The notes: generated from the sequence alone by a model not told the origin. A stretch of DNA of 64,000 nucleotides from Molossus alvarezi (GCA_037176705.1 CM073898.1:40884988-40948987), one strand, 5' to 3'; shown: positions 12,947 through 23,984, counted from the first letter of the stretch. Made by a program: numbers and translations.

Positions 12947-14219
12947 AAACCTTTTATGCTACTAAATGTTAGAAATATCCTAATTTTCTTCTATGCTTAT
13001 CTCTTTTCTTTGGTTGTAAAAGCTCTAATTGTACTTCCAGATATAAAAGCAAAACCAAAAACTAGTTTGCCTTCCTTTATCTTTTTTTCCAGTTTATCAA
13101 ATGGGATTCTAAAATTACATTTCAGTGATCTGCAAAACTCTTTTCTCAAATTAAGGTGGAAGTGATTGAAGGCATTTTTAGCTACACCTTTTCAACCACT
13201 AATTTAATGAATAAATGACTAAGAAATTACAATATTAATATAAAAATATTGTTGGTAACAACTAAGAGATGTCTCACAGTACAGAGAGTATCAATAATGC
13301 TCTGATTCCTCCAACTTTCTTCATACCTTGCTTCTGTTTCAAATAAAGAATATGCCCAACTGTTCACTAAGTGCTCAGCATGTTTGGTTATAACTGCTTA
13401 GTCATGCATCTATGGTTACAGACTAGAAAAACTATCCTCCTCTATGTGTTCAGCATTAAGACACATCCGTCTGCTATTACCTGCTCGACCTACGTCCCAG
13501 CCAGGTTGTACTCCTGCATGGTGAGCACGGGCAAGCAGCACAGACTCCAGCCAACCTCCACCAAAAGGCTCATTACCAGGCCAGAACTTGGCCCAGGAGT
13601 CTTCGCAGTGAGGGCTGTTGCTGACCATGATGACGGTGCTAGGTGGTTTTGCAAAGCTGTGCTGGCTTCTTCCACACTGACTGAGCAGGCCAACAGCTTG
13701 GCCCAGGCCACCGAGGATGACTGGTTGCCTTTATGCAAGGTGGGCCTCTTTGACTTCTTCAGGGTCGACCCCCAGCTTGGCGTGCAGACGGTGGTGCTCT
13801 GCAAGTACACGGCGCAGTTGGTTGGTGGGGCTGTCACTACAGCCGAGGTGATGGTTCCAGGAGCTAAGGGACGTGCCTCCGAGCAGGTATCAGCATCGCC
13901 AGCATGTGCGTCCTCCAGGACCGTGAGGGGATCACATGTAAGGGCCCTGAGCGGCTGAGCCCCGCACAAGGCCTGGTTCAGTGCCCAACGCCAGCTATTG
14001 TCACTGCCATCACACTCCACGCTGAGGGGGGCCTCGTGGCCTTAGGCACCAGTCACGGCTTCGGCCTCATCTACTACCGATGCAAGAGCCCTGTGCAGAC
14101 CAAGGGCACGACTTCCTGGCTACAGAGGGGCCGCTCTCCTGGATAAAGTCACTCAAGAAGTCTCTGCACCAGTTTCTTGTGCATCCTGAAAAGCCAAATC
14201 TTGGGCAAGAAGCAGGCGA

Positions 14220-14640
14220 CTAATGCCAACAGCAAGTTGCAGGAGGCCCTGCGCAACTGCGGAGGCAGTGCTGCCCCCAGGACACGGGGCTCACGGCAGT
14301 GCAGCGCGCCTTCCACCTGCTCGGCCCACAGCTCCCTCTCGGGCGGGCGGCGGGCGCTGCCTCTACGTGCCTGACGCAGACCTGCAAGAAGTGGCCCACT
14401 GCGGACCCACCACGTGTCACCAACTTGGCCGCCACTGTTCGTCTGTGCTCAGGAAGTGAAGGAGGCAAGAAGCGGCCAGAGCGGTCGGAGGACTAGGCGG
14501 TGCTGGGCAAGAAGGTGTAGCCAGCGCGCCGCTAGCCTATGGTGGCCCTTGTGGGATTGCGCGTGCTCCACGACCTGCTACCCACGCCCTACAGTGAGGT
14601 CTCGCGAGACTTGGCGGAGGCACCTGGCAAGCAGGGTGGC
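14220..14640. other. CpG-rich core of the LLGL1 retrocopy
   Basis: This stretch is far richer in G+C and CpG (for example gcgcgcc, gggcgggcggcgggcg) than the surrounding AT-rich DNA. It reflects the GC-rich parent mRNA. The CpGs have not all decayed despite many frame breaks. Confidence 0.6.
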
Positions 14641-15351
14641 CACGTGGTGCTCACTGCATCTGAGTAGTAATTTAAAGTGTTCACAATGCCCAAGTGAGCA
14701 AAAAGACCAAGTTCAAGCTGACGGTCCAGGAGGGCTGTTCTGTGCACTAGAGGGCGCTGGCCACAGGTGTGAGCACATCCTGTAAGGACTGTCAGAGACC
14801 TGCCCGTGCTGCCTCACCCACCAACCTGGGCAAGATTCGGGTCTTCTCGGTGCCTGGCCTGGGACACCAGTTATACTACTTCTGTATCAGGAAGAAAGAC
14901 ATCAGGGCCATTGCCTTCTGTGTCTTCATTGGCCACGGCCATAGTTTTTGCTTAATTTCCCCCATGGGAGTTTGAACGTTTCTCTATTAGCTGGCCTGGT
15001 GATACCTTCGGTGCCAGCTACAGGCTCTCAGAGTCACCCAAGCTGAGCCAGCCTTAATGTGAGCCCAGGCATTATCCTGGCCCCATGGCCCCGTGATGGA
15101 AACCCTGATCCTGTGCACAGGAGGAATTTGACACCTAGAGTCGCCTGAGGACATGCTGGACATGACAGGGAATGTCATGGTGGAGGACATGAAAGATTTC
15201 TTAGGCTCTTCAGGAGTACCTGAGGAACCTGGCGGAAGATGATGTTTAAGCCTGTGCCATCCTGATCTGGTAAGGAAGGCCAGAACTATCTGACCACCTG
15301 CCCTGTACGGAAGGGGATCCAGAACCTCCGGCTCCTGCCTGGCCCTTCACA

Positions 15352-15413
15352 TAGACCCACACCTGCTAACCTATGGGCCTGTGAAGACCCACACCTGCTA
15401 ACCTGTGGGCCGA
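15352..15413 (+). repeat. Two-copy tandem repeat in retrocopy 3' region
   Basis: The block 'agacccacacctgctaacct' occurs twice in succession (from 15352 and from 15385), followed each time by 'tgggcc', giving a unit of about 33 bp. Whether the parent gene has it is unknown from this window. Confidence 0.75.
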
Positions 15414-15724
15414 CACTCGCCAACCCGACCTAAGAGCGTGGGCCCCAGAGTCTCTGGGGTAGATTCATAGTGGCTCCTCCTACAGGCAGTTGGCTACCCT
15501 GGAGGCCAGGTGCCACAGGGAGAAGATAGCTGGGATTAGCCGCCCATACCACCTCCCACTCCACACCTTGTCCTTTCCCCCTCTCTTTGCAAAGAGTATT
15601 TTTCTAACACCTGTGCTGGGTTAGACGGTCACTTCTAAATGACTTTTGTACTTACTCCTGGGCCAGCATACCCCCTACCCAGCCCAGCCTATGCATTTGT
15701 GCCCACAGGTGTATGTCTATATGT

Positions 15725-15974
15725 TTTTGTTTTTGTTTTTAATCCTCACCCGAGGACATTTTTCGATATTTTGTTCAGATAGAGTGAGAGTGAGAGAGAG
15801 AGAGAGAGAAACATCGACGTTAAAGCGACACATCGAGTGGCTGCCACCCACACGACCCAACCAGGGCTGGGGACACACTGCAACCAAGGTACGTGCCCTT
15901 AGCGGGAACCGAACCCGGGTCTCTCCGGACCGCAGGCCGACGTTCTAACCGCTGAGCCAAACCAGCCAGGGCTC
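15725..15974 (-). mobile_element. Ves-type SINE (young form) inside LLGL1 retrocopy
   Basis: Reverse-oriented copy: tail at the left ('aatcctcacccgaggacattt'), (GA)n in the middle, and a CpG-retaining head at the right ('ccgctgagccaaaccagcc'). An exact 13-bp TSD (tatgtctatatgt) at 15712-15724 and 15975-15987 shows that it split the 3' UTR of the pseudogene. Confidence 0.95.
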
Positions 15975-16029
15975 TATGTCTATATGTGACTGGGAGATCT
16001 GCCGGGCACCAGGGCTAGAGCCTGATTGG

Positions 16030-16030
<1 letters not shown>

Positions 16031-16065
<35 letters not shown>
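16031..16065. repeat. (TG)n microsatellite
   Basis: A clean run of TG dinucleotides just downstream of the SINE-interrupted part of the LLGL1 retrocopy. Confidence 0.9.
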
Positions 16066-16068
<3 letters not shown>

Positions 16069-16145
16069 GGGTTGCTGGTAGGATGGGTTTCCTTGTAGAT
16101 TGTACCTTGGGTTTTTTCTGTCATTTTGTAACAATTAATAATTTT

Positions 16146-17889
16146 AATGTTTAAAATATTGATATTTAATATTGAAAATCAAAGCATTTCATATCTCTTA
16201 AAGGGACAAAGAAAGATAGTATCAATACAAGGAGCCAGGACAAATATTTTAATTATAATTCTATTTTACACAATCCTCTAAGCCAGCATTGTTACCTAGA
16301 ATGTTGTTGAAGCCATGGGAAAGGAATCAGATATTTATTTTTAGCTAAAACATTATGGACTTTATGCCTGAGTTTCATACGTGATAAGGTTACCCATGTG
16401 CCTTTGAGAAAATGCTGAGAAACTTTTCTGAGCCTCAGACAGAAAATATAAGTTGTGAACTTTTTTAATGGCCATGCCTTCCAAAGTAGAACAAAAGGAA
16501 AGAGTTATTGAGGTAACTAAAACAAAGGAAGAAATACTGAAGGAAAAGAGAAAAATATTTTCCCCAGGTCTGAACGTAGTAGCTCAGAACACATGAAGGA
16601 GATGAATGAACTGAAAAGGTGTTTGCGGCTGAAGAGATAGATGCTGAGCTATTATTTCTTGTGATGCTGAGATATTTATAATAACAACAAAAGATTCTTG
16701 AAAATAAAATCAGCACCCAGTTCCTCAGCAACAAACAAACTGCAGACTCCACTAGCAATAAGATACCCACTGGTGTATATCTTAAACACTAGTACATGTT
16801 TAAATATTTTAATAATGACTTAAATAAAAATTTGTGTTTTATTCATCAGCTGTGTCAACATGCAGGTGCTATTTTCAGAATATTTCCTTTAATAAGCTTT
16901 CTTCCCCATTATCTACAATAATAAAGGTAAACTTGGATCAAAATATTTCCTTTTAGGACTGCTTCCCTATCCTAAAACTCTGATCAAATAATAAGTTATA
17001 AAAACCTTTGAGTTTTAAGTGTGATCCTTAATTTTTTGAAAGAAAATATTAAAAGTGGTCAAATTTTTATAATCCAAAGAGTATCATGGATTCCACTTTG
17101 ACAACATACTCATACCTTTCCATTAAAAACAAATAATAGTACACATATGGCACTTGACATTTTCCTTTGTAAGTATCAGAAATCAGAAGACATTACTAAA
17201 ATATCTGTTATATCACATTTTACTAAATGACTTTCATGGTCACATGGTACAAAGACAATTAGCATTATGCTTTCTTCCAGTCATTAGCAATATGGCAGTT
17301 TTATACTCTTGGCTTTCAATGTTTCTCCTCTCTTGGTATGCAAAGGGAAAGAGGGGAATTATGCTCCTCTAGAGCACCAAGTGGCATTGTATTGGTCTGA
17401 AATATTTTATGTATCTCACAAAGCTCTTGGAATCAAGGGATTCTTGTATGTGAAGTAAAGCAAAACCCACTTAGTTGTAATCCTCTCACAACACTTTACT
17501 AAAAATCAAATCTGAGGCATCTTCTTTGTCAAGTAAGACTTTGTCTTCTATGCCATATCAAAGCAACTTGTTGACAAGTGAAAAGTAATTTATACATATG
17601 GTAAGTTTTTGTCTTGTTTTACATTTGTGTGTATGTGTGTGTGTTTCATTGTTTCAGTTTGTGTTTTTGTTATATGGTGCTAAATAATTAATTTGAAAGA
17701 TTAAATTTTTGTCATGGTAGTGACTAAATTAGACAGATTATTTTATTTAAAGATGGTTAGCACATTATCTTATAGACACAGCCTAAATGGGGACTTTACA
17801 CATTAAAAGATAGAAATTTAGGAGAAACACTGTACAAAACTGAATAGAAATTAGGAGTTCATAAATTATTTTTACTGCCTTCTGATTCT
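16146..17889. other. Unique AT-rich DNA
   Basis: No gene or confident dispersed repeat was recognised. The 101-codon frame at 16465-16770 (-) has low-complexity, F/S/L-rich content and no domain. Confidence 0.35.
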
Positions 17890-17902
17890 AAATCCACCTC
17901 TA

Positions 17903-18047
17903 AACCACAGAATTTATATGCATGTATGTGTAACCGATTGACACACAACAATGCTGGGGGCAGACGGTGGGATCAGGAGGAGGGTGTCAGTAAGGGAAAA
18001 ATGAGAAACATTTGTAACAAAAATAAATTAATAAAAACTGCAAAAAA
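17903..18047 (+). mobile_element. L1 3' UTR stub (5'-truncated bat L1)
   Basis: About 145 bp matching the last part of the L1 at 57156-58546: 'aaccacagaatttatatgcatg', 'acaacaatgctggggg', 'gaaaaatgagaaacat' and a tail. A 13-bp TSD with two mismatches is at 17890-17902 and 18048-18060, so this is a heavily 5'-truncated insertion rather than a fragment left by deletion. Confidence 0.82.
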
Positions 18048-18194
18048 AAATCCATTTCTAATTTTTTATCTAGATTTCATGACATATTCCTTTAAAAATA
18101 AAGGTAAAGAGGAATGTTATATAAGAACATTACATTACTTGTCTTAAAAACTAACATTGAATTCACTAGGGTGATTTTATTTTTCACAGGTAAC

Positions 18195-18715
18195 CACACA
18201 GTGCCTCCCTCCCACATGCTCTTCTTATGTGTGGCGTTAACACTACTCCCATCAAGAGATGAGGTCCACGGGCCCTCCTTTTACAACTGACTGGCTCTGT
18301 GACTGTTTTTGACTAAGAGGGTGTGGCAGATGTAAAGCTATTAACTTTTTTGGCTGGTCATTAAAAGTCATGAAGCTTCTGCTTTGTTAACTAAAATACT
18401 TGTTATTTTAAGTTTGTACAAAGCCCAGTGCACAGAGGCCACCATGCTGTGAGAAAGCCTAAACCCACCCAAAGTAGAAACCACACTGAGGTTATGAGAC
18501 AAGAAGAGAGAGAGAGATGTCTAGGTAGCTCAGAGCAGCCTGGGACTCCCATGTTTCTAGGTCTAGTACTAGCTCTAACCTCCATCTAACTGCAACCTCA
18601 AGAGAGACTCTGAGCCACAACCTTCCAAATCCCAACCCACAGGCACCATGAGAAATAATGAAATAGTTGTTTGAAACCACAAAGTTTGGAGAAATTTCTT
18701 GATAGATCAATCATT
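18195..18715 (+). mobile_element. MaLR-type LTR relic (MLT1-like)
   Basis: Old LTR with the expected order of blocks: 'gcttctgctttgttaac', 'gccaccatgctgtgagaaagcc', 'gagagagagatgtctagg', and an end of the kind 'aatgaaatagttgtttgaaaccacaaagtttgg'. It has no internal viral sequence, so it is a solitary LTR or LTR fragment. The subfamily was not resolved. Confidence 0.65.
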
Positions 18716-18785
18716 TATTAAATGTTCATCGAATGTCCACTCTGTGCTGGGCAATATCTCGAGTCTGAATCCTATAAAGATCCCC
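18716..18785 (-). mobile_element. Short L2-like fragment
   Basis: 'tttattaaatgttcatcgaatgtccactctgtgctgggcaat'-like text resembles the reverse complement of the L2 3' end, right after the MaLR LTR. It is short and diverged. Confidence 0.4.
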
Positions 18786-19535
18786 CCAACCCCCCCCAAA
18801 GAGTTTACTAACCTTCTGTGTTTTCATGGCTCTTTAGACTGATAAAATATCACGTACTTCTTTTGCTCATATTGTATAAGTTGTATACATGTTTGATTAT
18901 AAATGTCTAAAGTCAGTACCTGGTGTCAGTTCATTTTGTTTTCCTCTGTAGTGCCTGTAATGCACACAAGGGTTTGGTGATTGATATAAAAGCACTGTCT
19001 GGATAAGGAAATTTAGCGTGAGGAAATGACACCATTATTCCCCATGTTACAAATGAAAAACTAATAGAGATTTTAATACCCGACTTCTTTAAGGTAACTA
19101 GAGTTTTCAACTAGAGAAAAAGAAGTACCCTTTAAAATATTTGAACATGTGATCATTGCTATTAAGCTACTTACTGTAGCAGTCAAAAAAGAATTTTTCA
19201 AATATCCTAATCAGTCGTAAACAAGTCTTATGTTATTAAAATAACTATCTCTTAAACTAGTTTTGTTTTGTCAAATAGTCTGTTTCTATAGCTATAGATA
19301 ATTTTGTTCTAACTGTAGCCTAAAACTGCAGGCGGGCCCTGGATATGATAAAGAGTAGTGTCCAGGCCTCCTGGTTACAGTCTTCTTTCCTACCACTAGT
19401 CTATGCTGTTGCACTAAGTACCAAAATGCTCATTCAGTGTCCGTAGGCAATTGAAAGGATCATTTCTAAGATTTTATCTCAAAAAGAAAAAAAGTCAAAT
19501 GCCTGATTGTTTACTCAGATTAGAAGCAAACAATT

Positions 19536-19557
19536 CACACACACACATACACACAGC
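19536..19557. repeat. (CA)n at left edge of mariner MITE
   Basis: Short (CA)n tract directly before the mariner-like MITE. A complementary (TG)n lies at 19684-19695 on its other side. Confidence 0.8.
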
Positions 19558-19558
19558 A

Positions 19559-19683
19559 CAGGGTGGAGCAAAATAAGTTTACAGTTGTGAGTACACAAAA
19601 TGCAGAGTTCATTCTTGTATTATGTATTAATTATTGTATTATTTTCCATACAAACAACCGTAAATCTACTTTTGCACCCCCCG
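19559..19683 (+). mobile_element. Mariner-like MITE, copy 1
   Basis: A 125-bp element with inverted ends of about 28 bp: 'cagggtggagcaaaataag..cagttgt' at the left against the reverse complement of 'aaccgtaaatctacttttgc..cccccg' at the right. Its interior 'gcagagttcattcttgtatta' matches copy 2 (58832-58959) in reverse orientation. It has no transposase. The TA target duplication is eroded here but visible at copy 2. Confidence 0.8.
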
Positions 19684-19746
19684 TGTGTGTGTGTATTCAT
19701 AAATTAGAGTTTTAAAAACTTTAATTCCAAAAGAAAATTTAAAGAA

Positions 19747-19773
19747 ATCTTTATTTATTTATTTATTTATTTG
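19747..19773. repeat. (TTTA)n microsatellite
   Basis: A short run of ttta units. Confidence 0.85.
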
Positions 19774-20189
19774 TCTTTGTTAAAGGTGACTTATTTAGGT
19801 ACAAGGAATGTAGATGTTAGTGGGAAAAACAATTAGCTGGAACTAATCTGTAAGTGAAACTGCCTTTATTTTATTTTTTCTCTTCCTTTTTTTCCCATCA
19901 CCATTTATCCCTCTTATACCCTCTTCCACCTCCACCCATGCCCCCAGAGAAATCTTTTTTTAAATCTCTGTTTCTAATTTTGAATAGAAGTAATCCAGTT
20001 CTCAGTTACATATTCTTAAAAATCTTATTTTTTGTTCATGTCTCCTAACTTCTGCCCCTGTTTGATCTACATTTAATGATCAAATGAATTTCCAAATCCC
20101 TTGAATCCTACCTCAGCACTGTTTTCCTACCTAACCCATTATCTCTCCTTTCTGTGAGTATAGTGCAGAACCTTAACATCTAGAAATTG

Positions 20190-20278
20190 AATAACAGTGC
20201 AGGCAAACATGTATTGAGGTCTTAACTGTTTGAAGCCCTGTGTTAAGACCTCAGTACATGTTTGCCTGTACTGTTATT
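20190..20278 (+). other. Near-perfect long hairpin, miRNA-like candidate
   Basis: Two 37-base arms (20190-20226 and 20242-20278) are reverse complements except at two positions, separated by a 15-base loop (tgtttgaagccctgt). Both differences are transitions that give G:U pairs if the + strand is transcribed, so the RNA stem is continuous; a further G:U (20189/20279) extends it to 38. The left arm plus loop also resembles a reverse L2/MIR 3' end (caaacatgtattgagg..agccctgtgttaag), so the structure may have arisen by inverted duplication of an old repeat. No promoter was seen. Whether it is transcribed or processed is unknown. Confidence 0.55.
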
Positions 20279-21487
20279 TTAGAAAACATTTTATTTACAA
20301 TTATGGAATGCACACCTATTATTCTAACCAAAATATCAACGGCAAACTGAAGGTCATCAAGGGTCATACATGGTGGCCAAGAGGAAGAAAACTATTCACT
20401 CTTACTATAATTTGTGGTGATTTTCATATATAAAGAAAAATAGCCAATAGAAATAGTCAATGTGAGTGTATTTGTGCTTTTGTTTCTTGAAAAGAGTCAA
20501 AATAATAACAGAGAAAAAAACAGGCTACTGGTTAGTTCAAGATGAAAAAATTAAAAAAAAAAAATAAGATTCCAAAGTGAAATATTTGAGATATAATTAG
20601 CCTTTGGTAAAACTTACTGGCAGGTGGAAATTCATTTTTAATCATGAAATATATTTTTCCTGTGCTATTTTAGCTTTGTTTTAATTTGCTATTTAGCAGT
20701 GCCCTGAAATATTAATAATTTGTTTAATAAATTTCTTCTAACTCTTAATAGATTTTTAATGAAGAAATCTATCTTAGAGATCTCATTGAGAATTGATATA
20801 ACATACTTTCTGAAAGTGTTAAATTATTGACCTGAATAGTTTCATTTGGACTTCTATTCTTTGCTTGCTATCATCTATGTTCTGATCTTCTTAGAAGCTT
20901 TGTGAAATATAAAAAGTATTTATCCAATAAGCTATAATAACAAGTATTCTAGAAATGAGAAGGAAAATATGTTATCCGCAGGGTCAATTGACAAAATCTA
21001 ATCAGTTTTATTCCAGATTATAGTGCTAAATCTTTTATAATTAGACTGATGCAAAAACTAAACCCACGGTACTTAAAATCTTAGATGAGGGTAGAAGAAA
21101 ACATTCCCGTGGGGGCTCCATCATGGGTCTCTATTTTCCACAAAACTAGCACCTAGCTATCTGGGCCTATAGAACTGCCTAAATGTCAGGGCTGTCACAG
21201 CTCCAAATAAATCTGTGTCTCTATGCTGATTTTCAGTACACAGGAAGGTCAGCTCTGGAGTTTGACAGAGTCGAGGTTCCTTCTACGAGAATCTCTGGGA
21301 TGCAGATTCCCGTTTTCTTCTGTCCTGGATTGTGACAATAAAACACAGTGTTCCACTTCAGAAATAAGTACATTTGTAGAAAAAAGATATTTATGGCACT
21401 TCCATACCCCAATCCACTCATGCCCCTGGGAGAAATTTAAACAGGGATTATCTCCGTAGATTTTGGAGACAAAACGTTTAGTGAAAA
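20279..21487. other. Unique AT-rich DNA
   Basis: No gene was recognised. An A-rich tract is near 20551-20566. No dispersed repeat was recognised with confidence. Confidence 0.35.
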
Positions 21488-21712
21488 GCCTGGAGGCTTT
21501 GCAGTCAGATCTGGATTTGATCCCTGGCTTCTCTGTTTACTAACTATTTGACTTTTGATAATTTGTTTAACTTCTCTGAATCTGTTTCATTATAGTATTA
21601 CCGATCTTATACCTTACAGGATTGGCGGGAGTGGGGTTGGGGGTTAAATGAGATAAAGCATATATGATTTTAACAATTTTTTTATGGAACCCAACACATA
21701 ATAAATACCAGT
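21488..21712 (+). mobile_element. MIR SINE
   Basis: Forward MIR with recognisable core and 3' parts: 'cagtcagatctggatttgatccctggct', 'actatttgacttttgataa', 'ttaacttctctgaatctgttt', 'taaatgagataaagcatat' and 'acacataataaatacc'. A diverged, ancient mammalian tRNA-SINE. Confidence 0.8.
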
Positions 21713-22379
21713 GGCTGGCGGGGTGTAGTGGCATTTACATTGTTTGTAGGTTCCAAAGCTAATCCTCCCCTTTGGGCAATGGTCAGGGCTGTGAATTAAA
21801 TTAATTGAACATTTCCCCAGTAGATGTCATCCTCTTATACCACAAGGGCTTATTCAGTGTTGAGATTAAACTCAGGTTTCAATTCTGTTGTGATCCAGGA
21901 ATAGGGAGGACGCAGACTAGCACTCTCTCTGCTCTGAACAACCAGTTAACGGCAGTGAAAAGTGGACAGTATGGGGAAATGACTGTCACATTGGCCAGAC
22001 AGACCTGGGTGTTTATTGCTTGTTTTGTATTTATTTTTGTCTTTTAACATTTTTCAACAAAGAAACCCTGGGAAATCTGCTTGAATTTTCTGTCTCAGTT
22101 TCCTCATCAGCAAAATATGAAGGAAAAACAAAAACAAAAAACAAAGATATATACTTAAATCACAATTACTTCATGCTAATATTATGTTATGTTATATTAG
22201 CAACAGCTTGGATTCAGATTCCTAGAAACATTCTTGATCCTGTACTGTTCCCCAAGCAGATTTCTCAGGCTTCGATAAACACTTGTCCTTAGAGATGTTC
22301 TGAGAAAAAATAAAAATAAAAGAATCCCATGGTCAAATACATTTTTAAAACACTGAACTTTACACCCCTTACTTGGAGG

Positions 22380-22497
22380 GTCACAATTAATAGAATATGT
22401 TACTAATCCCTGGGTTTACAGTGTTGTACAACATGTACCTGCTCTCCTAGAAGAGTATCTGACACATGATGGGCCCTTTGTAAATATTTGTTGAATA
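22380..22497 (+). mobile_element. L2 LINE 3' end fragment
   Basis: The right part ('gagtatctgacacatgatgg..ttgtaaatatttgttgaata') matches the L2 terminal block 'cctggcacatagtagg..aaatgtttgttgaatg'. The left limit is approximate. Confidence 0.55.
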
Positions 22498-22572
22498 TAG
22501 TAACAAATTAAGACAAAGGGTTTTACTAGGATCCAAAAAGGCTGTATTTATTTACATTAAAAATGATGAGAA

Positions 22573-22876
22573 AGCCCTGGCCGGTTTGGCTCAGCGGTTA
22601 GAGCGTCGGCCTGCGGTCCTGAGAGACCCGGGTTCGGTTCCCGCTAAGGGCATGTACCTCGGTTGCAGTTTGTCCCCGGCCCTGGTCGGTCGTGCGGGTG
22701 GCGGCCGCTCGATGTGTCCCTTTCACATCGATGTTTCTCTCTTTCTCTCTGTTCCTCTCTCTCCCTCCCACTCTATCTGAACAAAAAATGGAAAAATGTC
22801 CTCGGGTGAGGATAAAAAAAATAAATAAATAAAAAAAGAAAGAAAAGGGAATTGCAATTTCTTTAAAAAAAAAAAA
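22573..22876 (+). mobile_element. Ves-type SINE (young form)
   Basis: CpG-rich, near-consensus copy (gccctggccggtttggctcag; gcgtcggcctgcggtcct; cgtgcgggtggcggccg). Candidate TSDs are 'aatgatgagaa' before it and 'aatgacgagaa' at about 22878-22888. The tail is unusually long: after (aaat)n there is 'gggaattgcaatttcttt' and a second A run, so the tail has gained non-A sequence. Confidence 0.88.
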
Positions 22877-23006
22877 AATGACGAGAAGACTGTGCAGGTA
22901 TTGTTTATCAATAATGTGTAGTATTAATTGATTTAAGTGCACATCAAATAGTTTCAATTAAATTTTCAGTCAGGTGTTAATTTACTAGTTTTATAAAGAA
23001 GAAATA

Positions 23007-23266
23007 GCCCTGGCCAATTTGGCTCAGCGGTTAGAGCATCGGCCTGGGGTCCAGAGAGACCTGGGTTCAGTTCCCGCTAAGGGCACGTACCTCGGTTGTA
23101 GTTTGTCCCCGGCCCTGGTTGGTTGTGTGGGTGGCAACCACTCGATGTGTCCCTTTCACGTCGATGTCTTTCTCTCTCTCGCTTCCTCTCTCTCCCTCCC
23201 ACTCTGTCTGAACAAAAAATAAAAAAGTGTCCTAGGGTGAGGATAAAAAAAAAAAAAAAAAAAAGG
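23007..23266 (+). mobile_element. Ves-type SINE (young form)
   Basis: Head 'gccctggccaatttggctcag', complete middle, 'gtcctagggtgaggat' and a poly-A tail of about 20. Exact 11-bp TSD (aagaagaaata) at 22996-23006 and 23267-23277. It lies only about 120 bp from the previous SINE in the same orientation. Confidence 0.93.
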
Positions 23267-23984
23267 AAGAAGAAATAAGGATGAGGTTAGCAAAAGAGCT
23301 GGTCTGAGTTTTGCATGGAAAAAATAATGAGCTACAATTTTGGTGAAGAGCTATAATAAACAAAATATGTAACTTACCTAAAGAAGTCAGACAATTAGGA
23401 TCATACTTCAAGTGAAAACATAAGGTCAACATGGAGCCAGAAGTCTTACAGGGAAAGATCTGTATACAAAGTGTCAGTTACTGCCTAGAATTTGGATTAG
23501 AATCTATCAGAGAGATAAGAAAGGACATCTTTCATGAGGAAAAATTTTTTCAATAGGAAAAACTAAAGCTTGAGGATAGAGTGAAGTAATGAATTATAAT
23601 GAGGAGGAGCGCAGATATGGAGGGGAAAAAAGCAGTCCATAATGTTCAGGAGCTAAGCCCAATCTAGAACCAGAGAAGAACCAACCTCCTTAGCCCAATG
23701 CTGATAATAATGAGAAGGTCTCATTTAATGCACACCAAGACATTTTATATAGTGTTCTTTATGGTTCAGTTGGATGTTAGTAATTTGACTAAAAAGCAGT
23801 AACTTTTGTTACAGTAATATTTTATAGCAGCTAGATAGCTTCTGGTATACTGAAAATGATATGGGAAACAATCCAATCACACAAATTTCTTAAAATAAGA
23901 GTTGAGGGTTGAGGGTGGGGATGTATTTACCCATAGGGACATTCTAAGGTCATCTTGTAGTGGCCAGAACATACTATATTTGAG

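Larger units (their letters stand above)
13458..16145 (+). pseudogene. LLGL1: Processed pseudogene of LLGL1, 5'-truncated
   Basis: The translated fragments match lethal giant larvae homolog 1, a cytoplasmic WD-repeat scaffold that works with aPKC/PAR6 in epithelial polarity. Recognisable blocks in order on the + strand: 'SAITCS..VPARL' (about 13467), 'DSLAQAAEDDWPPLRKVG'-like (about 13690-13750), 'GVQTVVLCKYTAQLVGG' (13780-13830), 'LHAEGGLVALGTSHGFGL' (14010-14070), 'SKLQEA' (14230), 'GGKKRPE' (14460), 'FKVFTMPK' (14675), 'NLGKIRVFSVPGLG' (14824) and 'RESPKLSQ'-like (15025). They run without introns, so it is a reverse-transcribed mRNA. Roughly the first half of the coding region is missing. 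The frame shifts several times and stops interrupt it, so no product is expected. A 3' UTR follows, split by a Ves SINE, and ends near 16120-16145 by composition; no clear poly-A tract or TSD remains. The parent family is near certain; LLGL1 is preferred over LLGL2 from the block wording. Confidence 0.88.

Noticed and set aside
13371..14020. Long overlapping frames on both strands (195 and 176 codons)
   Set aside because: The + frame is part of the broken LLGL1 retrocopy. The minus frame is its GC-rich antisense shadow with no domain.
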